DNA of 64,000 nt from Halictus rubicundus (GCF_050948215.1 NW_027488593.1:496001-560000), one strand, 5' to 3'; shown: positions 30,430 to 41,306, numbered from the stretch's first letter. Program-made: numbers and translations. Notes: a model not told the origin generated them from the letters alone.

Positions 30430-32196
30430 ATGTCACTAAATGAACTCATTTTCTGCGATCGGCAAAAAACAAATTTTGATGACGGGTCTCTTCAAAATGC
30501 CAGACGCCGTCCGAAGGGAAACAACACGTATCTACCCGCCCTGGCCTGGATGCAGCTCCAAGATGCGTCCCAACATCCATTTCATTGGAGGCAGGTTGTC
30601 CTGGGCTCAACAGGAGAGTCGACCTTCCATTTGTGTGGCTGCTGCAGCCCGTTCAAATACTCCTGGCACCAGCGCTTCCAAAAGTGTTGCAGCATTTGCT
30701 GTATTAGCTGAAACCGACTAAGCCTGTTCTGTCGAACAGCTGTAAGGTCGACCTGAGGAAGTACGGTCAACGCATCACCAATAAGGAGAGGCCCAGGTGT
30801 CAAGGGATTTAGATCGGAAGGATCAGCGGATAATGGGTGTATTGGGCGGGAATTTATACAAGCTTCAACCTGCATAAGCAATGTGTACAATTCATCAAAA
30901 CTGAGCCGCTGCTCACCCACTATTCGTTTCAAATGCGTCTTGACAGAGCGGACGTCGCGCTCCCATAAGCCACCGAAGTGAGGCGCACGAGGTGGGATAA
31001 GACGCCACTCTATCTGCTCTTTTGCCAATAATGCAGAGATTGTGCCATTGTATGCATCGAAACCTATTAACGCACCCAACTCTCTAAGCTCATTCCTAGA
31101 TCCAACAAAATTTGTCCCATAATCAGAATGAATAACTTTACATTTACCCCGGCGAGCAATAAATCTACGGAGACAACTAATTAAAGCGTCCGTCGTAAGG
31201 TCAACTACAAGTTCTAAGTGAATGGCCTTTGTGACCATGTAAACAAAAATACAAATATACGCCTTCCGAGCCGTACGCGAGCGTCCGCGGTTAACCACTT
31301 GCAAAAGATCGGCATAACCGACTCCGCAGGTATGGAAAGGCCTAGCAGGTGTAACCCGGTCGGCAGGTAGATTGCCCATTTGGGGTTGCGCGCTGACGGG
31401 ACCTGTTCTAAAACAGGTGACGCAGCGACGCAATACCTTTCTGACAATCCGCCTACCTGAGATAACCCAATATCTAGACTGAAGTGACGCTAAGGTTTGT
31501 TGACCTCCGGCGTGCAATGAACAAAAATGTTCCCTGCTGACGATTAATTCCGCCAGTGGACCCGAGTTCGGTATAACTATTGGATGCTTCTGTTCATACG
31601 GAACAGGAGCATTTTCTAATCGGCCGCCCACCCTAATGAGTCCGTGCTCATCAAGATAGGGGTTCAATGATATTAATGAACTATTTTTATTTATAGCCTT
31701 TCGTTGTGCCAGGCTGCGATAATCAATGTCAAAATAATGATTTTGAGCAGCTCGAATCAAGATCCGTTCGGCCGAAATCAATTCCGAAACGGATGGAGAG
31801 CCACGATGACCCGTTGAAGTACTTTTTACATTTCTACAGTTTATTGTAATAAGATTACAAGCGCGACCTGATCGACACTTGCCCTTTGGGCCTGACCAGG
31901 AAAGCTGGCCTCCCAGAATCCATCCTAAGCGAGTTTTCTGCTAAGCTAAGTGCCAAGCCCGATTTTGACTTGGCCTACACACAGCAGATTCCAAAAAATA
32001 CCTGCACCAATTAGTAAATCTATTCTACCCGATGAACAAAACTCGGGATCCGCGGGATAAGTCCCAGAAGGAATGGGAACATTGAACCTGTGCAGTGGCA
32101 CATTCGACATGTTTTCTGTGATGTCCTGGACCACTAAACATGGCAGGCTAGACGAGAAATTACCGCGGATGGACGACATTTTTAAATCTATTGCTG
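30430..32196 (-). pseudogene. pol: BEL/Pao protease C-half and integrase; RT and RNase H deleted
   Basis: From 32196 leftward: a protease segment (IDLKMSSIRGNF, PSGTYPADPEF, RIDLLIGAGIFW) in which a frameshift near 31945 leads into TRLGWILGGQLSW. The frame then passes directly into the region before integrase (SAERILIRAAQNHYF) with no reverse transcriptase or RNase H, a deletion of nearly 2 kb. The integrase has the HHCC region (HFCSLHAGG ... RRCVTC), catalytic CGVGYADLL (Asp at the YAD position), VIHSDYGTNFVG and PHFGGLWERDV, then a shortened DUF5641-like tail that goes out of frame near 30585. The integrase frame itself is long and open (30582-31781). Without RT the element cannot copy itself. 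Confidence 0.8.
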
Positions 32197-32759
32197 TAAC
32201 TGTACAGGTTACATATCGATACGTCGCATATATCGAACGACGATGTCGACCCCACCATAACACTCCGTGACGTAAACCGCGAGTCCTGACAAAGAAAAGG
32301 AACGCGAGATATCGCGATACTTGTCGCAATGCGCACGCATCGATCCCCACTCGATACCGATCGAAGGAGGTCGATGCGTGCCGCAGATAGATCACTCTAC
32401 GTCTGGAAGCGGGTCTAGCCGCACGCGTTCGCGAAGTGTCCGGTCGGCGAAACACGGTACGCAATCGAGGGGTCAAACCGACCCGATAGAACAGACAAAC
32501 CGGCTGTTCTATCCCCGACGCGTAAGCGCCTCAAACCGAGGAGTTACAGGTGCGCTGTAACATGCAACAACGCAACTGCGCAACTGCGCTGTGACATTGC
32601 CGACGGTTAAGACGCAGTTCTGTGCTCTGCGGATGCTATCGCGTGTAGTGGTAAAGTTGATTAAATTCGTAAATCGTTTTTCGTGATCGTTGTACCGAGC
32701 AGACACTTCGTTAAATTCAAATTCGTTGTTCTCGTTCAAAATGCCTATGACTGCTCAGG

Positions 32760-33365
32760 TAGGATTTGCACGGTCGCGGTCATTCTGCCGCTATCTATAA
32801 AGAATATGTTTGGAGGCCACGCATTTTGTCGAAGAGCATAGTCCTTGGTAGCGTGGCGTGACTCACGGCTTGGTGTGTGTCTCCATCCATATCACTTATA
32901 CAAGTATTCGGACGAGTGCGCGGACGGATTGTTCGAACGAACTCACGGTTTCCCTTCGGGTCGGCTCGATACGCCCGAACTTTGCACGTGTCGTGCCGAA
33001 GAGTAAAATCCTTGGTTGCGTGGAGTAACAGGGTTCTCATGTGCGTCTCCACCTGGGCCATTTGTACGAGAATTCGGCCAAATACCTGGGTGGTCTGACA
33101 GGTTCGACTTCGATCGATCACGAGGTCGAAAGGAGTTGTTCAACCGTCACTGCGGCGGGCATACGGGTCGAATTAGAGCGATCGGACTGTGCACGATCAC
33201 TGTCGTTCTGCCGCTACCTATACGGAGATTGCTCGGAGGCCACGTATCGTGCCGAAGGGTAAACTTCTTGGTTGCGTGGACTGCCAGGGGTTTTTAGTGT
33301 GTCTTCAACCGGACCACTCTTACGTATTTGCGGCCGAGTGCACGGTTGGTTAGACAGGTCAGGAA
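32760..33365 (+). repeat. Diverged internal tandem repeat, about three copies
   Basis: Recurring blocks: GAAGAGCATAGTCCTTGG (32831), GAAGAGTAAAATCCTTGG (32998) and GAAGGGTAAACTTCTTGG (33253), each followed by TTGCGTGG-like sequence and about 80-90 bp later by ATTCGG- or TTGCGGCC-type motifs. Spacing is irregular (167 and 255 bp), so copies have lost or gained sequence. Frames through it are not genes. Confidence 0.6.
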
Positions 33366-33743
33366 CTCGCATATCGCGGGGCGCGATCCATATTAAAATC
33401 ATTTAAATCGGTGCTTGAAAACCAGGCGTAGAGACAAAGCGAGCGAGCCGCGTGCGTCGTAACACGGTATACACGGTGTGTTTACGTGTTACGAGAATCC
33501 GGTACGGATTACCGATACTCGGTATTCCGCGCGTCATCACAACGGAATTTATTGCCCTGAACGTCGGGAAAGATAACGGGCCGTCCTGTATACAAACAGC
33601 TCTTCTGCGAACATATTATATAAATAGTTCTTCCAAGATTATATAAATAGTTCTTCCAAGAATATACTGCCCCTTTACCAGAAATGTGTCTACAAGCTTT
33701 ATTTGTCTCGTCCAAACCTCACCGCTTTCCAGTGCCTGGAGGC
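33366..33743. other. Interior of the 8-bp-TSD element, no gene
   Basis: A 19-bp stretch containing TATATAAATAGTTCTTCCAAG is repeated in tandem near 33618-33660. No frame with a domain. Confidence 0.35.
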
Positions 33744-34099
33744 TGTTACGTATGGAGACGTTTCTCCACGTTCATTTCGATTAGAAGTTCTAATCTCTTT
33801 TCTGAGAACGAAAAGCGTCCCAACAGGCCCCTTGTTTAATGATTGTACTCCGGCTGGACGCAACTGGCACGAAGCATGATTCAGTAACAGCACCGTACGA
33901 TTTCCTAAATTGGAAATCTTCAAAACATCCCCTTCTGGAATGTTTTGTCAAGATAGTCTTTGATAGGAAATATCCTGGCTAACCCTTCGTTTTACCCCTA
34001 TAAACAAAAGATCCAGCTGCAAACCTTAAATTCACTTGAAACGACAAATACGAGTATGCGACCGTAAAATAAAACAGATACATTCCCCTCTCATTTTTA

Positions 34100-34112
34100 G
34101 GGTATATAAACC
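34100..34112 (+). promoter_or_regulatory. TATA box of the solo LTR
   Basis: GGTATATAAACCC followed ~35 bp later by GGTTCAGTC, an initiator-like TCAGT. Repeated GGTTCAGT-type motifs follow. Core promoter by position only. Confidence 0.45.
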
Positions 34113-34604
34113 CATGCATTTTCATCCTCTTCGGTTAGTCGAGAAGCGGTTCAGTCAAGATTTAGACGCGGTTCAGTACTCGTGCAGTCACGTCGCGTCA
34201 AGTCTAGTGAGATCGGGTTAAAGTCCCTTTCGAATCAAAACGTAACCTTATAGATTCCGTCAGTTCGGTATATATTCTATTTGGCATTCAACAATCGCTA
34301 TCTAACCCCGCATTGCCAGTGCGTCAACACCGTGCATCATTAGGTAACAATTTCTCTAATTGTACACTTACTACATCCACTCGCGACACAAACAATCACA
34401 CTTGTAACTATTCCAAATCAGAATATATTTGTCTTGTTTGTTAACTCGCGTAATCTACAACCTTTAATTATTGCCCGATATCCTAATCTAATAATTGAAC
34501 GTTCACACATGATACAATCTTACCGCTCGGATTGTATCCATTAAATTATATATAAGTTACGAGGCTTACTAATCTTAGATTCAATTCAACGAAGATTTCT
34601 CCAA

Positions 34605-34970
34605 CCTAGTGGCTCCCCGGTTTCGCATTGGGTGCGTCCACGAAAATTATACCATCCTAGCGGAACCCTGATTTCGCATTGGGTTCTTCCGTATCCTAGC
34701 AGCTCCCTGGTCTCGCATCGGGTGCGTCTGTGAGTTATCCACCTTCCTTTAAATCGGGTTCGCCGCGTGTCTCTCCTAGTGACTCCCCGATTCCGCATTG
34801 GGTGCGTTCACGAAGTTTCATCCTCCTAGTAGCTCCTCGGTTTCGCATCGGGTGCGTCTGCGTTTGACTCCAACCTCCCAGAGGTTCCCTGATTTCGCAT
34901 CAGGTGCGTCCTCGACGTCAACTATCCTAGCGGCTCCCCGATCTCGCTTTGGGTGCGTCCGCGTACTTAA
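34605..34970 (+). repeat. Degenerate ~40-70-bp tandem repeat with hairpin core
   Basis: About seven to eight copies of a block resembling CTAGTGGCTCCCCGGTTTCG followed by CATTGGGTGCGTCC; the CCCCGGT/ACCCAATG-like halves can partly pair. Copies are separated by variable spacers. It lies in the transcribed part of the LTR. Confidence 0.75.
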
Positions 34971-35193
34971 CTAACAAATTGAAACCATATTCCTGGGGTA
35001 ACAACCCCTCGCCGGCCTCTCGCGTTTTCGCAGCCCTGGCTCGTAACAAGGCACGAACCAATCTCCTTCGCGAATTGACACGCGTAGGGAATTCGGGGTA
35101 GTAACCGGCCCCGCGAGATAGTATAGATTACTCTTGAGTAGTTGAGACAGAGATAAAGTTAATTTAAATAGACGAGCATAGAATGTACGGTTA

Positions 35194-35228
35194 TATTGCT
35201 GACTTTATTCTACTCTTTGAACTATTAA
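35194..35228 (-). pseudogene. pol: Sliver of the BEL/Pao protease between two insertions
   Basis: Between the second TATTGCTG (35194-35201) and the TTAA of the piggyBac-type element (35225-35228). Only about 35 bp, but it joins in phase to 43152 on one side and to 32196 on the other, which proves that the three fragments were one frame. Confidence 0.75.
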
Positions 35229-35244
35229 CCCTTTGCAGTCCGCT

Positions 35245-35261
35245 GTCCCCTCTCAGGGGAC
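35245..35261 (+). repeat. 17-bp hairpin, copy 1
   Basis: GTCCCCTCTCAGGGGAC, arms of 7 bp. A second copy at 42151-42167 would lie ~46 bp away if the BEL/Pao element were absent. Probably subterminal transposase-binding repeats (inference). Confidence 0.6.
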
Positions 35262-35337
35262 ATCGTAATTCTAGCTTATCACTCCTGTTCGAGATTCGAA
35301 CGATAACGGCTTGATCTGATTTCTGTTCGACACCAAG

Positions 35338-35346
35338 CTATAAATA
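35338..35346 (+). promoter_or_regulatory. TATA box in the 5' LTR
   Basis: CTATAAATA, 53 bp into the LTR, the expected place for the U3 core promoter. Confidence 0.6.
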
Positions 35347-35871
35347 GCCCGTTGTTGTTCTGGTCTCGTACATGTTGTCTTCGTCGATGCGATCGCTTCT
35401 GTTTCGTCCTTTCTTTGTGTCGCTCCTTCTCCGTCCTTCGTTCGTCTCTCTGCTATTGTTTCCCCAAATTTCAAACCACCCGTTTCTTCAAGATCCACCG
35501 ATCGCGTCGACGGAGACAACGGTTTCTCGTCTGATCGACATTCGACCATACGCTTTCGGCTCGTACGCGTCTCGTTCACGCTCTCTGTTCTCTAGCTTCA
35601 ATTACGTTTTCGCGGCCGCTCCGCACGTATTCAAGCTCGAGCTTCACGTACCTTCGAAAGTCCTAGTACGACTGTTAACCGTTTTCTACGATTATTGTTC
35701 TCCCCGGTCAATAATCTTCTTTCATCCGCGTCGCGAATCGTCTCGTCCCGCGTGCAAGATTTCCGTTCTTCCGCGGTCAAGATCATCCGTCGCGCCGCGA
35801 GCAAGATTTCCGTTATCGCCGTTCCTCCGTGTTTGTCCGAGCGTCAGTGTACTGTGAGTTTTGTCTTTTAA

Positions 35872-35877
35872 AATAAA
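35872..35877 (+). terminator. LTR poly(A) signal
   Basis: AATAAA. In the 3' LTR the same signal lies near 42005 and would end the transcript. Confidence 0.6.
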
Positions 35878-36015
35878 TACCCGTTGGTTCCGTGCATTTT
35901 CGTTTCTTGCGAAATCCATTCGTCTCCTCCGGAACTTCATCCTTCTTTCCGGTGCTCTCATTCCGCGTCCACCGCTGGACGGTCCCGGCACTCGGCAATT
36001 CGCCGAACATAAATT

Positions 36016-36033
36016 TGGTCCTTCGAGCCGGAT
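36016..36033 (+). other. Primer-binding site complementary to tRNA-Tyr 3' end
   Basis: TGGTCCTTCGAGCCGGAT, 6 bp after the LTR. It is the complement of a tRNA ending ATCCGGCTCGAAGGACCA, which fits insect tRNA-Tyr (recalled). The same 18 bp occur on the minus strand at 51109-51126 in another BEL/Pao element. Confidence 0.8.
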
Positions 36034-36065
36034 CGTGAGTGAGTGGAAAAGACACGAACGTGACT

Positions 36066-39000
36066 ATGGCGGAACTCATCGCCACGCAAGAAACTCTTAA
36101 ACGAGCCATCGAGCGGTCTCTTCCCAACCTGAAGAAGCTGGGCAAGACGAACTGGACAGTGGCTGGGATACACACGCGTATGAACCATCTCAAAACCCAG
36201 TGGGCGACTTTCGAAGCCAACGATGTGAAGATCTCCGCTGCCATCCTACCAGAGGATCGACCCTCCATGGCCTACTTCAAGGACAACTATCTCGAGACCA
36301 CGGAGGAGACGTTCCTGCAGACTCTCTCTTTCATGAACTCTGCCCTCGCCGATCTTACTCCGAAAGAAGTGAGTCACACCGCGTCGACCGACACTCCAGG
36401 TGCGTTCGCTCCGCCCGTCGCGCATCTTCCTCCGATTCCTCTCCAGCCGTTCGATGGCCGGTGCGAGGAATGGGAAGCCTTTCGAGACCGCTTTCAGTCG
36501 CTTATAATCGCGAACTCTTCTTTAAATAATTTTTCGCGTATGCATTACCTCGTTGCGTCGCTCGCCGGACGCGCACTCGGGTGCATCAGTAACCTTTCCG
36601 TTACTCAGGATAATTTTGCGATCGCTTGGAAAACGCTCACGTCGCGGTACGATAACCCTCGGCGCCTTCTCGCGAAATACCTAACCACATTGTTAGATCT
36701 GCATGCGCTCAATCGCGAATCTGCATCGGACTTGCAAAACTTGCGCGATCGCCTCGCTATGACCGTCTCGTCGCTCCGAAATCTTGGTAGAAGCGCTGCC
36801 GAGCTTTGGGACGACTTCCTTCTTCATCTTGCGGTACAAAAGCTCGATCCCGCGACGCGAAAGGCCTGGACTCTTCGGGCAGGCGACGACACGAAGTTTC
36901 CCTCCTTCGAAGAGTTCCAGACGTTTATCGATACGCGGGTGCGCGCGCTTGAAGACTTCGATTCGGGCGCGTCCGGCAAGATAGGAGCCTCCTCGTCACT
37001 TTCTGCGTCTCGCCCTTCGCGCAATCCCGCTCACTCTCACCTCGCGACAGCGTCGAAAAATTCGCAAGGAGCCTGTCCCTTATGTAAAGCTCATCATTAT
37101 TTAGGCTATTGCTCCTCGTTTCTCGCGAAGAGCCCTCGGCAAAGACTTGAGATTGTTAAGCGGTTATCGTGCTGCCCGAATTGTCTCAGTTATAATCACG
37201 CGATTTCGTCGTGTGCCAGTAAACACACTTGCCGCATGTGTCAGAAGCGTCATCACTCGCTCTTGCACGACGAGTCGACCCCTGGGGCTCGGTCTTCCGC
37301 TGAGTCGTCCGGTACTCGCGAGTCCGTCTCCGCTGAAATCAATTCGCATTCAGCAACCGCAGGTTCAGCGGCTACCGGGTCGTCCATACTCTTAGCTACC
37401 GCGCGAATTCAAGTAAGCGTTCCCTCCGGTCGCAGCGTGATAATTCGTGCGTTAATTGACCAAGGCTCCGAAGCCAGTTTTGTGGCCGAGTCGGTTGTCC
37501 AGCTTTTGCGAGCGAAACGTAACCGTGTCGTCGCGTCGATTTCTGCCGTCGGCGGCGTTCACGCTGGGACTGTACGCCACGCAACCCATCTTCTGGTGTC
37601 GAATCGCACTTCTTCCGCGCCTTGTGTTCCGACCACGGCGTTGGTGCTCGGGTCAATGTCCACGTACAAACCCTCGCGAGTCCGAAATTGGCGTACTCTC
37701 GCGCATTTAGCCGATCTTTCTTGGGCTGATCACGACCCGTCTAGTTCTGACCCCATACAAATGATTCTCGGAGCCGACGTGTACCCTAGCATCATTCAAC
37801 ACGGGCTGCGTAAAGGGCAAACTGCGCAACCGATCGCGCAAAATACTATTTTTGGATGGGTCATTTCTGGACCCCTTCATAATTCATTGGACCGCGGTTT
37901 CTTCCGTCGTTCCGAACCCGTCTCAAATACAACGCAACTGGTCTCCACGCACCACTGCGTTCACGATAATTCTCTCGATGCGGACCTCCGCCGCTTTTGG
38001 GAAATCGAGGAAATCCCACATGCCTCTCTTCTAACTCCCGCTGAGAAACAGTGTGAGCAATATTTTCGAGACTCTACGACTCGCACAACGAACGGTCGTT
38101 ATATTGTTCGTCTTCCCTTCCGCTCAAACCCTCCGCTGAGGATCGGGCACTCGCGTTCGACTGCAGAACGGATCATGCTCCATCTAAACCGCAGATTTGA
38201 GTCAAATCCGACCCTTGCCTCAGAATATCGCGACTTCATGCAAGAATATGAACGGCTTGGCCACATGCGCTCCGCTGTGTCTTCGTCAAGTGATTCTCAA
38301 TCGGTCTATATCCCTCATCATCCCGTTCTCCGCGAAGGTAGCAGCACGACGCACCTGCGCGTCGTGTTCAACGCCTCGAGTGTTACCACGAACGGATCAT
38401 CGTTAAACGATCATCTTCTACCTGGTCCCAAACTACAAACGAATCTCTCTTCGGTCATTCTCCGCTGGCGCGCGTTTCGTTTTGTGTACACCGCGGATAT
38501 TGCCAAGATGTACCGGCAGATCCTAGTGGATCCTCGGGATGTCAATTACCAGCGTATCCTGTGGGCTCCTCACTCGGCGGACTCTATTCAAGCGTACGAA
38601 TTGCTGACCGTCACGTATGGGATGACTTGCGCCCCATATCTAGCTCTTCGGGTACTCCAACGTTTGGTTGAGGATGAAGGCGACCGTTTCCTTTTAGCGT
38701 CCCCGATTCTCCGATCAAACACTTACATCGACGACCTTCTTTTCGGACACGATGATATCGCGTCTCTTCGGCATTGTCGAGATCAACTCATCAAATTGCT
38801 CCATTGTGGGAAATTTCACCTCCGGAAATGGGCCAGTAATCATCCTTCTCTCCTCTCTGACATTGACCCTTCCGATCATGGTCTAGCGTGCACGAAAGAT
38901 CTGGCTCAAGATGATCAAGTAAAGGTTCTTGGAATCTGCTGGAATCCTTCCCAGGATACTTTTCAATTCAAGACATCCCTCTCGGACTCGTGTCCGTCAA

Positions 39001-41306
39001 CCAAGCGTTCTATTTTGTCGACCATTGCCAAAATTTATGACCCTTTGGGATGGATCACTCCTGCTACTATTCTCGCGAAAGTTTTCATTCAAGAACTTTG
39101 GCGCCTCCGCGTTGGTTGGGACGAACCCATCCCGGTTCACAAACTCAGCAAATGGCGAACTCTTTACTCTCAATTGGCTCACCTTGACAAAGTGCAACTT
39201 CCCCGATGGATTGGTCTAATATCTACTACATCGCGAGTGGAGCTTCACGGTTTCTCCGATGCCTCAACAGTTGCGTATTCAGCCGTGGTTTATGCAAAAT
39301 GCATCTCGTCCTCCGGCGAAATCACAATTTCCTTTCTCGCCGGCAAATCGAAGGTCGCTCCGCTAAATCCTTTGACGATACCACGGTTAGAACTGCAAGG
39401 TGCTTGTCTTCTGATTCGCCTTATCGAATTTGTTCTCGAGTCATTCGACTCTCGACCAATACCTTGCGTGTGTTGGACTGACTCGACGGTCGTGCTTAAC
39501 TGGATATCCCAGCATCCTTCGCGATGGAAGACTTTCGTCGCTAACCGCGTCGCTACAATTCAGACTCGCCTCCCTCAAGCTGAGTGGCGGCACGTCCCCA
39601 CCGAATGCAATCCCGCCGATTGTGCCTCTCGAGGTCTCCTGAGCGACGATCTTCTAGGTTCCGATCTCTGGTGGCATGGTCCATCCTGGCTGCGTCGCGA
39701 GCGTTCCGAATGGCCGAACCGTCCACTCTTGGTCACCGACGACGTTCAACCGGAAGCCAAAGTCGTGTCGGCACATGTGGTTACCACTTTTCCACGGTGG
39801 GATCTGGAGAGCCGCTTCTCTTCGTGGCCGAAGCTCATCCGCGTCACCGCGTACATGTTTCGCTTCCTTCAAGCTTGTCGCAAAGGACCGTCGGCTCCTC
39901 GACCATCTCCGGTCGGTCGTGCTCTCACCGCAGCGGAATGTAATTCGGCGAAACTTTGGTGGCTCAAATACCTCCAATCAACTCTATTTCCTGTTGAGCT
40001 AGACGCACTCCGCCGCAAACGATATCTTTCAAGGAACTGTTCCATCTTATCTCTCGACCCATTCCTCGATAACGATGGGCTCCTTCGCGTCGGTGGTCGT
40101 CTACACCGCGCTCCACTACCGTTCAATTCAAAGCATCCGATTATTTTATCTTCTCATCCGCTTGTTCGGTTGATAATTGAACAGGCACATTTGCGCTCGT
40201 TGCACGGTGGCCTTCAACTCACTCTCAGCACTCTACGTCAGACTTTCTGGATTCTCCGCGCTCGCAGTTTAGTCAAAGCTGCAATTCATTCATGTGTTGT
40301 ATGCGTGCGAGAAAGAGCTGCTGTCCCCGAGCAGCTGATGGGACGGCTACCGGAATCCCGGGTCTCTCCTCAAACAAAATGTTTTTCCCACTGCGGTGTG
40401 GACTATGCTGGACCAATTCAAGTTCGCGCTTCCGCCGGTCGTGGGATCACATCAAGGAAAGCCTATATCTCCTTGTTTGTTTGCTTGGCTACGAAAGCGA
40501 TCCACCTCGAGTTGGTTTCCGACTATTCGACCCGCGCCTTTCTTAACGCCTACGTTCGATTTTGTGCACGACGCGGAATCCCTTCTGCCATTTATTCGGA
40601 CAATGGGACCACGTTCGTCGGCGCTTCGCGGGAATTAACGCGCGCGTTTCGGGAGTCCCTGACAAATCCCGAGTTCTTAAACAAAGCCGCTAGCGATGGT
40701 GTCACCTGGCACTTTATTCCTCCTTCCGCTCCGCATTTCGGAGGGTTGTGGGAGGCCGGGGTGAAGAGTCTTAAACACCATTTAAAGCGAGTCGTCGGAC
40801 CTCGCACCTTTACCTTTGAAGAATTCAGTACCCTTCTGTGCTCCATCGAGGCGTGCTTAAATTCGCGACCCATAGCGCCTTTGCGAGATTCTGTCGATGA
40901 CTTTGACGTGTTAACCCCCGGTCATTTTCTAATTGGCTCTGCGCTCTCGGTCCCCCCACAACCTTCGCTTCTCGAGATTTCCGAAAATCGTCTGGCTCGT
41001 TGGCAGCTAGTCCGGCATACGACGGAGCGCTGTTGGAAAATTTGGATGAGCGATTATCTAAACACCCTCCAACAACGAAGCAAATGGCGTCGTGAACAAC
41101 CGCCTCTGCGGACTGGTCAATTAGTTTTGCTGCGCAACTCGAATCTCCCTCCGTGCAAGTGGGAGCTTGGTCGGATCAAGCAACTCCATCCCGGCGACGA
41201 CGGTCATGTCCGCGTGGTCACCGTCAAGACCTCGTCTACCGAATTGATGCGACCGATTGTAAAATTATGTCCGCTTCCCATCGATAGCGCTTCTCCATCA
41301 ATGTAA
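36066..41306 (+). CDS. gag-pol: BEL/Pao Gag-Pol polyprotein, 1746 aa, intact
   Basis: ATG 36066 is chosen as the first Met after the primer-binding site; the frame is open further upstream but without ATG. Order by residue: Gag with a DUF1759-like region (about 120-300, FDGRCEEWEAFRDRFQSLI), three Cys/His zinc clusters (about 336-400: CPLCKAHHYLGYC, CPNCLSYNHAISSC, CRMCQKRHHSLLH), A17-type protease (LIDQGSEASFV near 462), reverse transcriptase (FVYTADIAKMYRQIL, YIDDLLFG near 887), RNase H (LHGFSDASTVAY near 1058, CWTDSTVVLNW), integrase zinc region (about 1375-1415), catalytic CGVDYAGPI, YSDNGTTFVG and HFGGLWEAG (about 1447, 1510, 1563), and a C-terminal DUF5641-like domain ending RPIVKLCPLP. 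All catalytic residues I can check are present and there is no stop. It would be cleaved by its own protease into particle and replication enzymes. Confidence 0.95.
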   Translation: MAELIATQETLKRAIERSLPNLKKLGKTNWTVAGIHTRMNHLKTQWATFEANDVKISAAILPEDRPSMAYFKDNYLETTEETFLQTLSFMNSALADLTPKEVSHTASTDTPGAFAPPVAHLPPIPLQPFDGRCEEWEAFRDRFQSLIIANSSLNNFSRMHYLVASLAGRALGCISNLSVTQDNFAIAWKTLTSRYDNPRRLLAKYLTTLLDLHALNRESASDLQNLRDRLAMTVSSLRNLGRSAAELWDDFLLHLAVQKLDPATRKAWTLRAGDDTKFPSFEEFQTFIDTRVRALEDFDSGASGKIGASSSLSASRPSRNPAHSHLATASKNSQGACPLCKAHHYLGYCSSFLAKSPRQRLEIVKRLSCCPNCLSYNHAISSCASKHTCRMCQKRHHSLLHDESTPGARSSAESSGTRESVSAEINSHSATAGSAATGSSILLATARIQVSVPSGRSVIIRALIDQGSEASFVAESVVQLLRAKRNRVVASISAVGGVHAGTVRHATHLLVSNRTSSAPCVPTTALVLGSMSTYKPSRVRNWRTLAHLADLSWADHDPSSSDPIQMILGADVYPSIIQHGLRKGQTAQPIAQNTIFGWVISGPLHNSLDRGFFRRSEPVSNTTQLVSTHHCVHDNSLDADLRRFWEIEEIPHASLLTPAEKQCEQYFRDSTTRTTNGRYIVRLPFRSNPPLRIGHSRSTAERIMLHLNRRFESNPTLASEYRDFMQEYERLGHMRSAVSSSSDSQSVYIPHHPVLREGSSTTHLRVVFNASSVTTNGSSLNDHLLPGPKLQTNLSSVILRWRAFRFVYTADIAKMYRQILVDPRDVNYQRILWAPHSADSIQAYELLTVTYGMTCAPYLALRVLQRLVEDEGDRFLLASPILRSNTYIDDLLFGHDDIASLRHCRDQLIKLLHCGKFHLRKWASNHPSLLSDIDPSDHGLACTKDLAQDDQVKVLGICWNPSQDTFQFKTSLSDSCPSTKRSILSTIAKIYDPLGWITPATILAKVFIQELWRLRVGWDEPIPVHKLSKWRTLYSQLAHLDKVQLPRWIGLISTTSRVELHGFSDASTVAYSAVVYAKCISSSGEITISFLAGKSKVAPLNPLTIPRLELQGACLLIRLIEFVLESFDSRPIPCVCWTDSTVVLNWISQHPSRWKTFVANRVATIQTRLPQAEWRHVPTECNPADCASRGLLSDDLLGSDLWWHGPSWLRRERSEWPNRPLLVTDDVQPEAKVVSAHVVTTFPRWDLESRFSSWPKLIRVTAYMFRFLQACRKGPSAPRPSPVGRALTAAECNSAKLWWLKYLQSTLFPVELDALRRKRYLSRNCSILSLDPFLDNDGLLRVGGRLHRAPLPFNSKHPIILSSHPLVRLIIEQAHLRSLHGGLQLTLSTLRQTFWILRARSLVKAAIHSCVVCVRERAAVPEQLMGRLPESRVSPQTKCFSHCGVDYAGPIQVRASAGRGITSRKAYISLFVCLATKAIHLELVSDYSTRAFLNAYVRFCARRGIPSAIYSDNGTTFVGASRELTRAFRESLTNPEFLNKAASDGVTWHFIPPSAPHFGGLWEAGVKSLKHHLKRVVGPRTFTFEEFSTLLCSIEACLNSRPIAPLRDSVDDFDVLTPGHFLIGSALSVPPQPSLLEISENRLARWQLVRHTTERCWKIWMSDYLNTLQQRSKWRREQPPLRTGQLVLLRNSNLPPCKWELGRIKQLHPGDDGHVRVVTVKTSSTELMRPIVKLCPLPIDSASPSM

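Larger units (their letters stand above)
33744..35048 (+). mobile_element. Solo LTR, 1305 bp, TSD AGGC
   Basis: Begins TGTTACGTATGG and ends GGCTCGTAACA (inverted TGTTACG/CGTAACA), with AGGC at 33740-33743 and 35049-35052. A TATA box (GGTATATAAACCC) lies at about 34100-34112, which gives a + orientation. A degenerate tandem repeat lies downstream of it at 34605-34970. It sits inside the 8-bp-TSD element. Confidence 0.8.
32197..35193. mobile_element. Unclassified DNA element, 2997 bp, with perfect 8-bp TSD TATTGCTG
   Basis: Flanked by TATTGCTG at 32189-32196 and 35194-35201 inside the BEL/Pao protease; deleting it with one copy restores an in-phase frame. The ends are TAACTGTACA and TGTACGGTTA, a 10-bp inverted repeat with one mismatch. 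An 8-bp duplication fits hAT- or P-type elements, but the termini are not typical of either. It contains a 1305-bp solo LTR, so the element proper is ~1.69 kb, and no transposase is seen. Probably non-autonomous. Confidence 0.7.
35286..36009 (+). repeat. 5' LTR of the intact BEL/Pao element
   Basis: 724 bp with TATA box and AATAAA. The 161-codon frame inside it occurs in both LTRs and is not a gene. Confidence 0.95.

Noticed and set aside
33699..33923. 74-codon minus-strand frame
   Set aside because: It spans the left edge of a solo LTR with its target duplication, so it cannot be an ancestral gene.
35372..35857. 161-codon frame, also at 41505-41990, conserved at the protein level
   Set aside because: Both copies are inside the two LTRs of one element; identity reflects LTR identity and not selection on a protein.
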